From Deltaproteobacteria bacterium (GTDB lineage Bacteria > Desulfobacterota > Desulfobaccia > Desulfobaccales > Desulfobaccaceae), in NCBI GenBank assembly GCA_016874895.1, contig VGSX01000240.1, forward strand, positions 1 through 5,615: DNA of 5,615 nt, read 5' to 3'. How positions within the stretch are numbered: the stretch's first letter is position 1; each line of letters opens with the position of its first letter. The position numbers were made by a program, and so were the translations under genes. Shown here piece after piece: positions 1 through 5,615 of this stretch. The notes below the pieces were generated by a model. The model was not told the DNA's origin. It searched no databases and saw only the letters and a program-made list of their open reading frames with translations.

Positions 1-2688
1 CTGCAGCTCAAGTCCATCTCCGGCACCTTCAATATCCTGGTGGGGCAGGAAAGTCCTGCGGCGCAGACCTACCTGGCGCATGACACCGCCTTTTATGTGG
101 CTCTGGTGTTGGCGGTTTTCGGCATTCTGTTCGGGGCCCGGCATCTCGACCCCACCGACCGTCACGAAGGGATGGTGGCCGCGGTGGCCTTTGAGTCCCT
201 GGTCAAGCTGTTTGCCTTCCTGGCCATCGGCATCCTGGTTTCCTTTTTTCTTTTTTCGGGTTGGCGTGACCTTTTTGACCAGGTTTCCCGCAGTCCGGAG
301 TTATTCGCTCTCACCCAGTTAAGTACCGGTCCTCACAACAGTTATATCAGATTTCTGGTGGAAACCCTGCTGGCCATGGGCGCCATCCTCCTGCTCCCCC
401 GGCAGTTTCACATGGCCGTAGTGGAGAATACTGATGAGCAGCACATCCTCACCGCCATGTGGCTGCTCCCCTTGTATCTTTTTATGATCAATCTTTTTGT
501 CCTGCCCATTGCCCTGGGCGGCCTGCTCTTGACCATGTCTCCGGCCCAGGCCGATACCTTCGTATTGCTCCTCCCTCTCCAGCAGGGCTATCCCCTCCTG
601 GCCCTCCTGGCCTTTATCGGGGGGCTGTCCGCTGCCACTGCCATGGTGGCCGTGGCGTCCATTGCGGTGAGCACCATGCTTATGAACAGCTTCATCGTGC
701 CGCTGGCATTGCGCCTGCATCTGGCCGACCGGCTATCCCCCCACCTGCTGAACATTAAACGGTTCGGGATAGTAGTGGTCATCCTGCTGGGCTATGCGAC
801 TTATCGGCTCATCGGCACGACCCTGATGCTGGTGGATATGGGGTATATCGCCTTTTGCGGGGTAGCGCAACTGGCTCCCGCGGTCCTCGGGGCCCTTTAC
901 TGGCGGGACGCCAATCAAAAAGGCGCGGTGGCTGGTCTGTTCTGTGGATTTTCGCTCTGGTTTTATCTGCTGGTTTTTCCCACCATGGTGGAAGCGGGAT
1001 GGTTTCCGGAATCTCTGATCACCCAGGGGCCCTGGGGCATTGCCTGGCTCAAGCCCACTACTTTGCTCGGCTTAACCGGCCTCGACCCCCTCTCCCATGC
1101 CTTTTTCTGGTCCCTGTTGGCTAATGTCACCGTCTTTGCCTGCGTCTCCTTAGCGACGGCTCCCCGGCACCTGGAAATTGAGGAAGCCCATCGTTTCGTA
1201 GAAATTTTTTCCCTGGAGGCCAGCCGCCCCCGGGAAAAACGCTTCACCTACTTGCCCAGTCTGGATCAGCTCATTCAATTCATGGGAAAATTCATCGGGG
1301 TGGAAAAAGCCGCCGAAGCCCGGCAGACCTTCCTCGAGGGCCTGAAAAATCCTGAGGAAGAATGGGGCGACCAGGAGAAAATTCAGCTGGCCGATTTCGT
1401 GGAGCGCACCATAGCCGGCTCCATCGGTCCCGCCGCGGCCCGGGTCATCGTGGACGGTTATCTTTCCTCGGTGGGTTCCCGCATGGAGGAGGTCTTCGAT
1501 CTTTTCGGCCGGGTCACCAGTTCCCTGGAAGAAAGCCAGGAGCAGCTTAAGCGCCGGGTGGCGGAGCTTTCGGTGCTCTACGAAGCGGCCCGTAAGTTAA
1601 CCTCTTCCCTGTATATGCCGGAATTGATGGATGGCGTTCTCAATCTGCTGGTGGACCGCCTCGGGGTGGAAAGATGCGCCATTCGTCTTTTGGATGACGA
1701 CGGCTTTCTCCGTATTAAGAGCTATCGCAATCTGCCCCCCCAGGTGGGTGAGGTGGGTATCAAACCCGACATGCGTCCCCTGCTGGGGCAGTGCCTCCTG
1801 ACCCCCCAGGTGATCTCCGTGGCGGATAGCACCATCGTCTGGGACCGGCTCCAGGGGCTCCATGAGGCAGAAACCCTGGCCTCCTTTGTCATGGCCCCCA
1901 TCGCTACGGAGACCATGTCCCTGGGCGTTCTCACGGCGGCCAGCAGTCAGAAAGGCTATTTTGCCAAGGAACACGTGGAGTTTTTCCAGTCTCTGGCCGG
2001 TCAGCTGGGCCTGGCGGTTCGCAGCGCCCAGATGGTGGCCCACCACATCCGCAACCCCCTGGTGGCCATCGGCGGCTTCGCCCATCGCCTCTATAAGAAG
2101 TTGCCGGCCGGCTCGGTTACGCAGCAGTATGCCGAAATTATCATCAAAGAAGCAGAGCGCCTGGAGCAGATGGTGCGGGACATCGTGGAGACCACGGTAA
2201 TTGCCATACCCAGGGAAGAGGAGCAGGACCTCAACCAGGTGGTGCGGGGTGCTTTGGGAATCTTGAAAGATACCTTCGAGGAGAAAAAGATCAAATTAAA
2301 GGTGGAACTCGCCGATGGTCTCCCGCCCCTCATCATGGACGTGGGCAACATGAAGCGGGCCCTGCTGCAATTGATGGCCAATGGCCTGGAGGCTCTGCCC
2401 ACCGGGGGGCGCCTGGGGATTGTCACCTATCAGCATAATGACGAAGTGATCATTGAAATCACCGATAATGGCAGGGGCATTCCCGCCGCCATCCTGCCCC
2501 ATATTTTCGATACCTTCTTTTCCACGAAACCGGCCGGCCCCGGCTTGGGCCTGCCTATTGTTCACAAGATCATTTCCCAACATCGGGGGCAGATTACCAT
2601 TGACAGCCAGGAAAATGTCGGCACCAAGGTGACCATCAAACTCTTGACTTCCAAACCCGGCCAGCAGCCTTCAGGAGGCGCCGGCTGA
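1..2688 (+). CDS. SLC5 symporter-sensor histidine kinase fusion (CbrA-like), 5' partial
   Basis: Large inner-membrane sensor kinase in which a Na+/solute symporter (SLC5) is the input module. The frame is open from base 1 (reading LQLKSISGTFNIL), so the true start is upstream and GTG at 40 is only an internal codon. Residues below count from that GTG. Residues 1-373 carry about eight or nine hydrophobic segments with SLC5-kinase motifs: RHLDPTDRHEGM (34-45), PRQFHMAVVENTDEQH (120-135) and FIGGLSAATAM (192-202). A STAC-like linker covers about 405-475 (ERTIAGSIGPAAARV), a coiled coil 480-515 and a GAF domain about 520-662. The H-box is AHHIRNPL (667-674) with H668 as probable phospho-acceptor. 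The ATPase part has an N-box (Q777, N781), DNGRGIP (809-815), FFSTK (826-830) and GPGLGL (833-838). Family knowledge: CbrA of Pseudomonas couples an SLC5 domain to a kinase controlling carbon/nitrogen use; the ligand here is unknown. Oddities: the Glu after the catalytic His is replaced by His, and the GAF-to-H-box linker is very short. It ends with tandem stops TGA TAG. About four or five N-terminal membrane segments are probably missing. Confidence 0.93.
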   Translation: MQLKSISGTFNILVGQESPAAQTYLAHDTAFYVALVLAVFGILFGARHLDPTDRHEGMVAAVAFESLVKLFAFLAIGILVSFFLFSGWRDLFDQVSRSPELFALTQLSTGPHNSYIRFLVETLLAMGAILLLPRQFHMAVVENTDEQHILTAMWLLPLYLFMINLFVLPIALGGLLLTMSPAQADTFVLLLPLQQGYPLLALLAFIGGLSAATAMVAVASIAVSTMLMNSFIVPLALRLHLADRLSPHLLNIKRFGIVVVILLGYATYRLIGTTLMLVDMGYIAFCGVAQLAPAVLGALYWRDANQKGAVAGLFCGFSLWFYLLVFPTMVEAGWFPESLITQGPWGIAWLKPTTLLGLTGLDPLSHAFFWSLLANVTVFACVSLATAPRHLEIEEAHRFVEIFSLEASRPREKRFTYLPSLDQLIQFMGKFIGVEKAAEARQTFLEGLKNPEEEWGDQEKIQLADFVERTIAGSIGPAAARVIVDGYLSSVGSRMEEVFDLFGRVTSSLEESQEQLKRRVAELSVLYEAARKLTSSLYMPELMDGVLNLLVDRLGVERCAIRLLDDDGFLRIKSYRNLPPQVGEVGIKPDMRPLLGQCLLTPQVISVADSTIVWDRLQGLHEAETLASFVMAPIATETMSLGVLTAASSQKGYFAKEHVEFFQSLAGQLGLAVRSAQMVAHHIRNPLVAIGGFAHRLYKKLPAGSVTQQYAEIIIKEAERLEQMVRDIVETTVIAIPREEEQDLNQVVRGALGILKDTFEEKKIKLKVELADGLPPLIMDVGNMKRALLQLMANGLEALPTGGRLGIVTYQHNDEVIIEITDNGRGIPAAILPHIFDTFFSTKPAGPGLGLPIVHKIISQHRGQITIDSQENVGTKVTIKLLTSKPGQQPSGGAG

Positions 2689-2792
2689 TAGAGTAAATTT
2701 ATCCCTCTATGCCTCTACGGTAAAAAAATACCAGGCACAGAGAACACAAAAGTTCCGTCAAGCTTAAGTAATCGCATTGACTCGGACGGGCC
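2689..2792. other. Intergenic spacer between the two kinase genes
   Basis: These 104 bases are AT-richer than the flanking genes. They contain no open frame of note and no convincing -35/-10 pair at proper spacing. A TTGACT at 2777-2782 resembles a -35 box, but it lies only 10 bases before the start codon, so it cannot serve the annotated start. The spacer is compatible with read-through from the upstream kinase gene, with the hairpin at 2710-2737 in between. Confidence 0.5.
2710..2737 (+). other. Small bipartite stem-loop in the kinase-kinase spacer
   Basis: TGCCT (2710-2714) pairs with AGGCA (2733-2737), and GGTA (2719-2722) pairs with TACC (2729-2732) around a six-A loop; CTAC (2715-2718) is left as a bulge on one side. 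The two helices stack without a gap on the 3' side. No T-run follows on either strand, so it is not a standard intrinsic terminator. It could be an mRNA processing or stabilising structure, or chance. Confidence 0.3.
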
Positions 2793-4670
2793 ATGGATGC
2801 CACATTTTTATTAATTTTTTCGATCATATTCCAGTTCCTGGCGGCGCTGGCGGCCTTGCGCCTGATCCGGGCCACCGGGAGGACCTGGGCCTGGAGCATC
2901 ATCGCGGCGGCCCTGGTTCTCATGATCGTCCGGCGGGGTATCACCCTCCGGGAGATTTATTTCTTCGGCTATCAGCATCCCCTGGATATCTTTGCAGAAG
3001 TGGTGGGCCTTTTTGTTTCCGGTCTGCTGGCCGTGGGCATCGCCTGTATCTTCCCGCTGTTCCGTGACATTAAGAGTGCTCAGGAGGCCCTGCGCCTTAA
3101 TGAATCCCGCCTGGCGGCGGTCTGGGAGCTGAGCCAGATGACCGCAGCCTCCCTTCAGGAAGTGACGGATTATACCCTGGAGGCCGGGGTGAAACTCACC
3201 CGGAGCCAGGTGGGTTTTGTGGGTCTGCTGGATGAAGGGGAACAAAACCTGCATATCCTTTCCTGGTCCAGCCTGGTGATGGACCAATGTGCCATACATG
3301 ACCGTCCCCTGGTCTATCCCATTGTTTCGGCCGGGTTATGGGGCGAAGCCGTGCGCCAACGCCGGGCGATATTAGTCAACGACTATGAGAAATCCGAGGA
3401 AAGGAAAAAAGGTTATCCACCGGGTCATATCGCTCTGCACCGCCTGCTCATAGTGCCCGTCCTGGATGAAAACCGGGTGGCGGCTTTGATAGCGGTGGGC
3501 AACAAACTGGAGCCCTATGATGATCAAGATCAACGTCAGCTTACCCTGCTCCTCCAGGGAATGTGGCGTCACATCCGCCGCCAGCGGTCGGAGCGGGCCA
3601 TGGCCCATGAAATCGAAGCCATGCACCGCTTTCAGACCAAAATGATCCAGACCTCCAGCGACGGCATCGTGGCCAGCGACCGCCAGGGCAACATCCTGAT
3701 CTTTAATGCCGGGGCGGAGAAAATTCTGGGGTATAAACAAGAAGAGGTCATCGGCAAAATCATGGTGGAAGATATCTATCCTCCTAATGTAGCTCAGGAT
3801 GTCTTGCAAAAACTTTTTTCCACCCGCTATGGCGGCCGGGGCCGCTTGATCAATCACGAAACCACGGTGATGAGCAAAGACCGGGAGCATATTCCGGTGG
3901 AGCTGTCCGCCGCCTTGATCGGCGATGACCACCATATCAACGCGGTGGTGGGTTTTTTCCGGGATCTGCGGGAACGCCGCCTCCTGCAGGAGAAGGTCCT
4001 CCAGAATGAGAAACTGGCCGTGCTGGGCCAGATGGCGGCCCATATCAGCCATGAGATCAAAAACCCCCTCATGGTCATCGGCGGGTTCGCCCGGCAGGTA
4101 AGGGAGAATTTCGACGGGCCCAGGGAAAAGAATCTGGAGAAGCTTCAGATTGTCATCGATGAAATCAAACGGTTGGAAGAGTTCCTGGTGGAAGTGGGGC
4201 GTTACGGAAAGTTTGCCGAACCCCGGCTAACATTGGGCGAATTGAACGATCTCATTGCCGAGACCTGCCGCTTCCTGACCCCGGTCCTGGAGGAGAAGGG
4301 CATCGCCCTGATCCTGGACCTGGCGCCCTCCCTCCCACCTCTGGCCTTCGACCGGGATCATATCCGCCAGGTGCTCTTGAATATCGCCAAAAACGGCCTG
4401 GAGGCCATGGAAGGGGAGGGGACCCTGACAGTGGCCAGCCAGGAGGATGATGGCCACATTCTGGTCCACATCACGGATACCGGTTCCGGCATCCCCCCTG
4501 AGGTCCTGTCCAGAATTTTTCAGCCCTTCTTTTCCACCAAACCTCGGGGCTCAGGCCTGGGTCTGGCCATCGCCCAGCAGATTATGGCGGCGCATCAGGG
4601 CGAAATTCACCTGGAGAGCCAAGTGGGGCGCGGCACCCGGGTTACCCTGGCCTTTAAATTGCTGGAATGA
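2793..4670 (+). CDS. Membrane sensor histidine kinase with GAF and PAS domains
   Basis: A 625-residue sensor kinase. Start: an in-frame TGA at 2778-2780 rules out an upstream start and ATG 2793 is the first candidate; GGA at 2784-2786 is a weak ribosome binding site. Three hydrophobic segments (about 4-25, 33-47, 64-90) form a membrane anchor with almost no periplasmic loop. A helical linker (91-118) leads to a GAF domain (about 118-262; GLWGEAVRQRRAILVNDY at 181-198). A PAS domain follows (about 280-392; DGIVASDRQGNILIFNAGAE), ending in the usual FFRDLRERRLLQ. HisKA has H-box SHEIKNPL (419-426), with H420 the phospho-acceptor and E421 and N424 intact. The HATPase has N-box N530/N534, DTGSGIP (562-568), FFSTK (579-583) and GSGLGL (586-591). 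All catalytic motifs are present, so it should be an active kinase. The H-box resembles NtrB/AtoS/ZraS-type kinases, which often pair with sigma-54 activators (family knowledge; the pairing here is inference). Ligands of GAF and PAS are not deducible. There is no receiver domain, and no response regulator is nearby. Confidence 0.93.
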   Translation: MDATFLLIFSIIFQFLAALAALRLIRATGRTWAWSIIAAALVLMIVRRGITLREIYFFGYQHPLDIFAEVVGLFVSGLLAVGIACIFPLFRDIKSAQEALRLNESRLAAVWELSQMTAASLQEVTDYTLEAGVKLTRSQVGFVGLLDEGEQNLHILSWSSLVMDQCAIHDRPLVYPIVSAGLWGEAVRQRRAILVNDYEKSEERKKGYPPGHIALHRLLIVPVLDENRVAALIAVGNKLEPYDDQDQRQLTLLLQGMWRHIRRQRSERAMAHEIEAMHRFQTKMIQTSSDGIVASDRQGNILIFNAGAEKILGYKQEEVIGKIMVEDIYPPNVAQDVLQKLFSTRYGGRGRLINHETTVMSKDREHIPVELSAALIGDDHHINAVVGFFRDLRERRLLQEKVLQNEKLAVLGQMAAHISHEIKNPLMVIGGFARQVRENFDGPREKNLEKLQIVIDEIKRLEEFLVEVGRYGKFAEPRLTLGELNDLIAETCRFLTPVLEEKGIALILDLAPSLPPLAFDRDHIRQVLLNIAKNGLEAMEGEGTLTVASQEDDGHILVHITDTGSGIPPEVLSRIFQPFFSTKPRGSGLGLAIAQQIMAAHQGEIHLESQVGRGTRVTLAFKLLE

Positions 4671-4704
4671 AAAATTCCCTGGGGCATTAACCCTCAAGAT
4701 CGGG

Positions 4705-4733
4705 TTCAGACCAGAGGCATTGAGAAATACAAT
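4705..4733 (+). promoter_or_regulatory. Candidate sigma-70 promoter for the UbiX gene
   Basis: TTCAGA at 4705-4710 (four of six matches to TTGACA) is separated by exactly 17 bases from TACAAT at 4728-4733 (five of six matches to TATAAT). Transcription would begin near 4740, leaving a leader of about 20 bases that includes a purine-rich GGGATGG. A perfect 5-bp inverted repeat, AACCC (4689-4693) and GGGTT (4702-4706), overlaps the -35 element and might be an operator half-site pair, though such short repeats are common by chance. Confidence 0.35.
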
Positions 4734-4745
4734 AAAGATCATAAT

Positions 4746-4752
4746 GGGATGG
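4746..4752 (+). promoter_or_regulatory. Probable ribosome binding site of the UbiX gene
   Basis: GGGATGG sits 8 bases before ATG 4761. The ATG inside it (4749) is in frame with the gene but runs into TAA at 4755-4757 after one further codon, so translation of the gene must begin at 4761 or later. The tiny ATG-GCA-TAA frame just before the start is probably incidental. Confidence 0.45.
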
Positions 4753-4760
4753 CATAACGC

Positions 4761-5333
4761 ATGAATGATCCTGCTAAAAATATCATCGTGGGCATCACCG
4801 GGGCCAGTGGGGTGATATACGGCCTGGAACTGCTGCGAGTTCTAAAAACCTTGCACCTCGACACTCATCTGGTCATCACCCCGGCGGGCCGGCTGAATTT
4901 TCAGGTGGAAACAGACTTTTCGCCCGAGGAAGCCGAAAAACTGGCGACCTGGGTCCATGACAACGACGACCTCACCGCCCCCATAGCCAGCGGTTCCTGC
5001 CTCACCGGCGGCATGGTGGTAATCCCCTGCAGCATCAAGACGTTATCCGCCATTGCCAACTCCTACAGCGCCAGCCTGCTGGTGCGGGCCGCGGATGTCA
5101 CCCTGAAAGAACGCCGGCCCCTGGTGCTGGTGGTGCGGGAAACACCCCTGCATCTGGGCCATCTCGAGCTCCTGCAGCGGGCGGCGGCCATGGGGGCCAT
5201 CATCCTGCCGCCCATGCCCGCTTTCTATCACCGCCCCCGGACTATTGACGATCTAATCCACCAGACCCTGGGAAAAATATTGGACAGCCTGCATATTCCC
5301 CACCGCCTGTTCCGGCGCTGGGGTGAGAAGTGA
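4761..5333 (+). CDS. ubiX: Flavin prenyltransferase UbiX
   Basis: Cytosolic UbiX/Pad1-family enzyme. It joins a dimethylallyl group to FMN to make prenylated FMN, the cofactor of UbiD-type (de)carboxylases used in quinone synthesis and aromatic-acid metabolism. The 190-residue length is normal for the family. Visible signatures: the N-terminal flavin-binding GITGASGVIYG (11-21); ASGSC (76-80) then GGMVVIPCSIKTLSAIA (83-99); LVRAADVTLKERRPLVLVVR (107-126) followed by ETPL; PPMPAFYHRP (150-159), which supplies the conserved Tyr; and a C-terminal HRLFRRWG. The conserved Lys, Arg, Glu and Tyr of the dimethylallyl-phosphate site (here K116, R126, E127, Y156 by motif alignment) are all present, so the protein should be active. 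The start is fixed by an in-frame stop at 4755-4757. It lies 90 bases after the kinase gene with its own candidate promoter, so co-transcription with the kinases is not required. No UbiD or UbiA gene is visible to show which pathway it serves. Confidence 0.96.
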   Translation: MNDPAKNIIVGITGASGVIYGLELLRVLKTLHLDTHLVITPAGRLNFQVETDFSPEEAEKLATWVHDNDDLTAPIASGSCLTGGMVVIPCSIKTLSAIANSYSASLLVRAADVTLKERRPLVLVVRETPLHLGHLELLQRAAAMGAIILPPMPAFYHRPRTIDDLIHQTLGKILDSLHIPHRLFRRWGEK

Positions 5334-5350
5334 TTTTGAGATTAGGCAGC

Positions 5351-5379
5351 AGGGCGGAAAGGCGAAGCGCCACCCGCCT
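5351..5379. terminator. Imperfect hairpin between convergent genes, possible terminator
   Basis: AGGGCGG (5351-5357) pairs with CCGCCT (5374-5379) with one bulged G, enclosing a second helix GGCG (5361-5364) and CGCC (5368-5371) with a three-base loop. It lies 17 bases after the UbiX stop and about 30 bases beyond the stop of the opposing gene, where a shared terminator would be expected. There is no T-run after it on either strand, so it is weak as an intrinsic terminator. Confidence 0.3.
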
Positions 5380-5409
5380 TAGGGCTTATTCGGTCGGGTA
5401 TTTTCCGCC

Positions 5410-5615
5410 TCAGCGGTCGTAGGCCAGGACAACCAGACCGACGGCCAGCCAAAAGCCTTCCCGGAGACGGCGCACGATGCTGAAGGTGGCCCCGATGAGG
5501 GCTCCCAGGTGCAAACCGATGGTCAAAAGAACCGCGCCGCCTTCCTGCACCCCCAGGTTGCCCGGGATAAAAAAGGCCATGCTGCTGATGAGAGTAATGA
5601 GGGCATCCAGGCACA
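5410..5615 (-). CDS. C-terminal end of flippase-like / LPG synthase TM-family membrane protein, partial
   Basis: The minus-strand frame entering from the right edge gives 67 residues ending at a TGA whose complement is at 5410-5412. It contains the diagnostic C-terminal motif of the YbhN/AglD/MprF-N (UPF0104) family: FFIPGNLGVQEGG, i.e. P-G-x-x-G-x-x-E in a re-entrant hydrophobic hairpin. After it come a hydrophobic segment with IVRRLREGFW and a last membrane span (FWLAVGLVVLAY). Family members are multi-span inner-membrane proteins of about 300-350 residues implicated in lipid or lipid-linked sugar translocation; HpnL in hopanoid transport is one relative. Most of the gene, including its start, lies beyond the window, so the substrate cannot be assigned. 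A longer open frame overlapping the same strand (5342-5614) gives a Gly/Pro/Arg-rich protein with no family features and is rejected in favour of this one. It converges on the UbiX gene. Confidence 0.82.
   Translation of the reverse strand, partial: CLDALITLISSMAFFIPGNLGVQEGGAVLLTIGLHLGALIGATFSIVRRLREGFWLAVGLVVLAYDR

Noticed and set aside
40..42. GTG at 40 as start of the first kinase
   Set aside because: The same frame is open to base 1 and the upstream residues continue the SLC5 sequence, so the gene starts outside the window.
1597..2085. Long antisense open frame opposite the GAF region
   Set aside because: It is a by-product of GC-rich coding sequence; the composition (many His, Gln, Gly) fits no family and there is no start context.
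2777..2814. TTGACT (2777) with TATTAA (2809) as a promoter
   Set aside because: The spacing is 26 bases and the -10 would lie inside the second kinase gene, downstream of its only supported start.
3372..4052. 226-residue antisense open frame within the second kinase
   Set aside because: It lies wholly opposite strongly supported GAF, PAS and HisKA coding sequence and has no recognisable motif of its own.
4720..4745. TTGAGA (4720) with CATAAT (4740) as the UbiX promoter
   Set aside because: The 14-base spacing is too short for sigma-70; the TTCAGA/TACAAT pair with 17 bases is preferred.
5342..5614. 90-residue minus-strand open frame
   Set aside because: Its product is Gly/Pro/Arg-rich without any family feature, and it overlaps the real frame that encodes the conserved flippase-like C-terminus.

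Overview
The window (about 5.6 kb, GC-rich, uniform in composition) holds three plus-strand genes and the tail of a fourth gene on the minus strand. It looks like chromosomal DNA from an anaerobic deltaproteobacterial-type Gram-negative, perhaps Desulfobacca or a Syntrophobacterales relative. That placement rests on protein style: GAF/PAS sensor kinases with the 'NPL..IGGFA' H-box extension, and a UbiX with the classical bacterial signature. It is an inference. No mobile element, CRISPR array, tRNA or rRNA was seen.

Layout. Positions 1-2688 carry the 3' part of a very large gene for a membrane protein that fuses an SLC5-type Na+/solute symporter to a sensor histidine kinase (CbrA-like: SLC5, STAC, coiled coil, GAF, HisKA, HATPase). 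Its N-terminus lies upstream of the window. A 104-base gap (2689-2792) contains a small bipartite hairpin and no clear promoter. Positions 2793-4670 encode a second sensor kinase (three membrane segments, GAF, PAS, HisKA, HATPase). Positions 4671-4760 hold a plausible sigma-70-type promoter for the next gene. Positions 4761-5333 encode UbiX, the flavin prenyltransferase that makes prenylated FMN for UbiD-type decarboxylases. A 76-base convergent intergenic region (5334-5409) has an imperfect hairpin. From 5410 to the right edge, on the minus strand, is the C-terminal end of a YbhN/AglD-type flippase-like (LPG synthase TM family) membrane protein.

How they may work together. The two kinases are adjacent, point the same way and share closely related catalytic cores, but no response regulator lies in the window. 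They may feed one off-window regulator, or one may modulate the other. The most unusual features are in the first kinase: its transporter is built into the sensor, the Glu that normally follows the phospho-acceptor His is a second His, and the GAF domain runs almost directly into the H-box. UbiX and the flippase-like gene look like separate housekeeping transcription units; no UbiD partner is visible.
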